Shown here piece after piece: positions 63,266-64,000 of a stretch of DNA of 64,000 bases. Within the stretch, counting starts at the first letter, position 1. Each line of letters starts with the position of its first letter. The DNA lies in the NCBI GenBank assembly GCA_023974075.1, contig JAMFTG010000488.1, forward strand, positions 1-64,000, written 5' to 3'. The notes below the pieces were generated by a model. The model was not told the origin of the DNA. It searched no databases and saw only the letters and a list, made by a program, of their open reading frames with translations. The position numbers and the translations under genes are program-made. This DNA is from Chaenocephalus aceratus (Eukaryota; Chordata; Actinopteri; Perciformes; Channichthyidae).

Positions 63266-63310
63266 GAGCTACGAGGAGCAGCTGCTCAACGACACCTTCA
63301 CCAAGAACAG

Positions 63311-63362
<52 letters not shown>

Positions 63363-63425
63363 ACAGAGCTATGAGGAGCAGCTGCTCAACATCACCTTCA
63401 CCAAGAACAGGTACACACACACACA

Positions 63426-63457
<32 letters not shown>

Positions 63458-63506
63458 GACAGAGCTACGAGGAGCAGCTGCTCAACAACACCTTCACCAA
63501 GAACAG

Positions 63507-63553
<47 letters not shown>

Positions 63554-63603
63554 ACACACACACACGCACACACACAGACGGACAGAACCTTCACCAAGAA
63601 CAG

Positions 63604-63674
<71 letters not shown>

Positions 63675-63695
63675 CAGAACCTTCACCAAGAACAG

Positions 63696-63748
<53 letters not shown>

Positions 63749-63775
63749 CAGAACCTTCACCAAGAACAGGTACAC
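63199..63775 (+). repeat. Reiterated 3' end of entpd7 exon 9 inside (CA)n
   Basis: Six further copies of the exon end and donor, each followed by (CA)n: long copies at 63264-63310, 63364-63410 and 63460-63506 (QSYEEQLLNxTFTKNR) and short ones at 63581-63603, 63673-63695 and 63747-63769 (TFTKNR part). All keep CACCAAGAACAG|GTAC. Confidence 0.93.
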
Positions 63776-64000
63776 TGTTTCATCACAAAGGTGCTTTTAG
63801 ATTTAAGGCGAAGACTTTTATGTAAAAAGTGAATTTCAACAGTTACCACTAGGCTTGGCGACTGAGCCTAAGAGGTAATCACCAAAGGAAACCAACCTTT
63901 CCACCAATGAACCGCAGACATTGATTTGACTAACTCCCAGCTCCGTAGCTCAAGTCTTTAGCTGGTCATTAATTCTGTGGCATCAAAGACTGCCCCGAGT
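63776..64000 (+). other. entpd7 intron 9, continues past the window
   Basis: No exon seen. The expected next coding segment (LLGQ...) is not present. Confidence 0.7.

Overview
The window is vertebrate nuclear DNA, almost certainly from a percomorph-type teleost. It has intron-containing genes with GT-AG splice sites, long (CA)n arrays, many small hAT-like elements, fish-type SINE and LINE tails, and gene order that can be recognised. No prokaryotic or viral gene is present.

Three protein-coding genes lie in a conserved order and orientation: nkx2.3 (+, 8917-11594, two exons), slc25a28 or mitoferrin-2 (-, 46491 down to 31794, four coding exons, intact) and entpd7 (+, from about 48.2 kb past the right edge, nine exons seen). 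From general knowledge this matches NKX2-3 / SLC25A28 / ENTPD7 on human 10q24. The paralogous block is NKX2-6 / SLC25A37 / ENTPD4. The C-terminus LQGIRAW, the mitoferrin-2-like linkers and the RRRTVGI / SLQIAYEV segments of the ectonucleotidase choose the 10q24-type set. The genes are not known to share a pathway: a homeodomain transcription factor, a mitochondrial iron carrier and an endomembrane nucleoside diphosphatase.

Layout: 1-8.4 kb is noncoding with SINE-like repeats and one hAT-like element. 8.4-12.3 kb is nkx2.3 with a TATA-type promoter and a poly(A) signal. 12.3-30 kb is a long intergenic region with possible conserved noncoding blocks (12.6-15.3 kb), fold-back elements, a LINE 3' fragment and three large tandem arrays. 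30-46.5 kb is slc25a28, whose introns hold at least five hAT-like elements and a roughly 1.75-kb unit repeated in tandem between (CA)n arrays. 46.5-48.3 kb is the head-to-head intergenic region, with tandem CCAAT-bearing units. 48.2-64 kb is entpd7, whose introns hold a 4-kb array of a 37-bp unit, a 1.4-kb array of a roughly 28-bp unit inside a transposon remnant, and repeated copies of an exon's 3' end set in (CA)n.

The most distinctive things are repeat births at gene parts: a 25-bp array seeded by the last codons and stop of nkx2.3, and six copies of the 3' end and splice donor of an entpd7 exon. The coding frames of nkx2.3 and of entpd7 exon 4 are broken by several single-base indels while slc25a28 is clean. 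I read this as local base-level errors in the assembly rather than gene death, but raw reads are needed. I found no clear new enzymatic or defence system. The very long open frames at 51.4-55.5 kb are by-products of tandem repeats.
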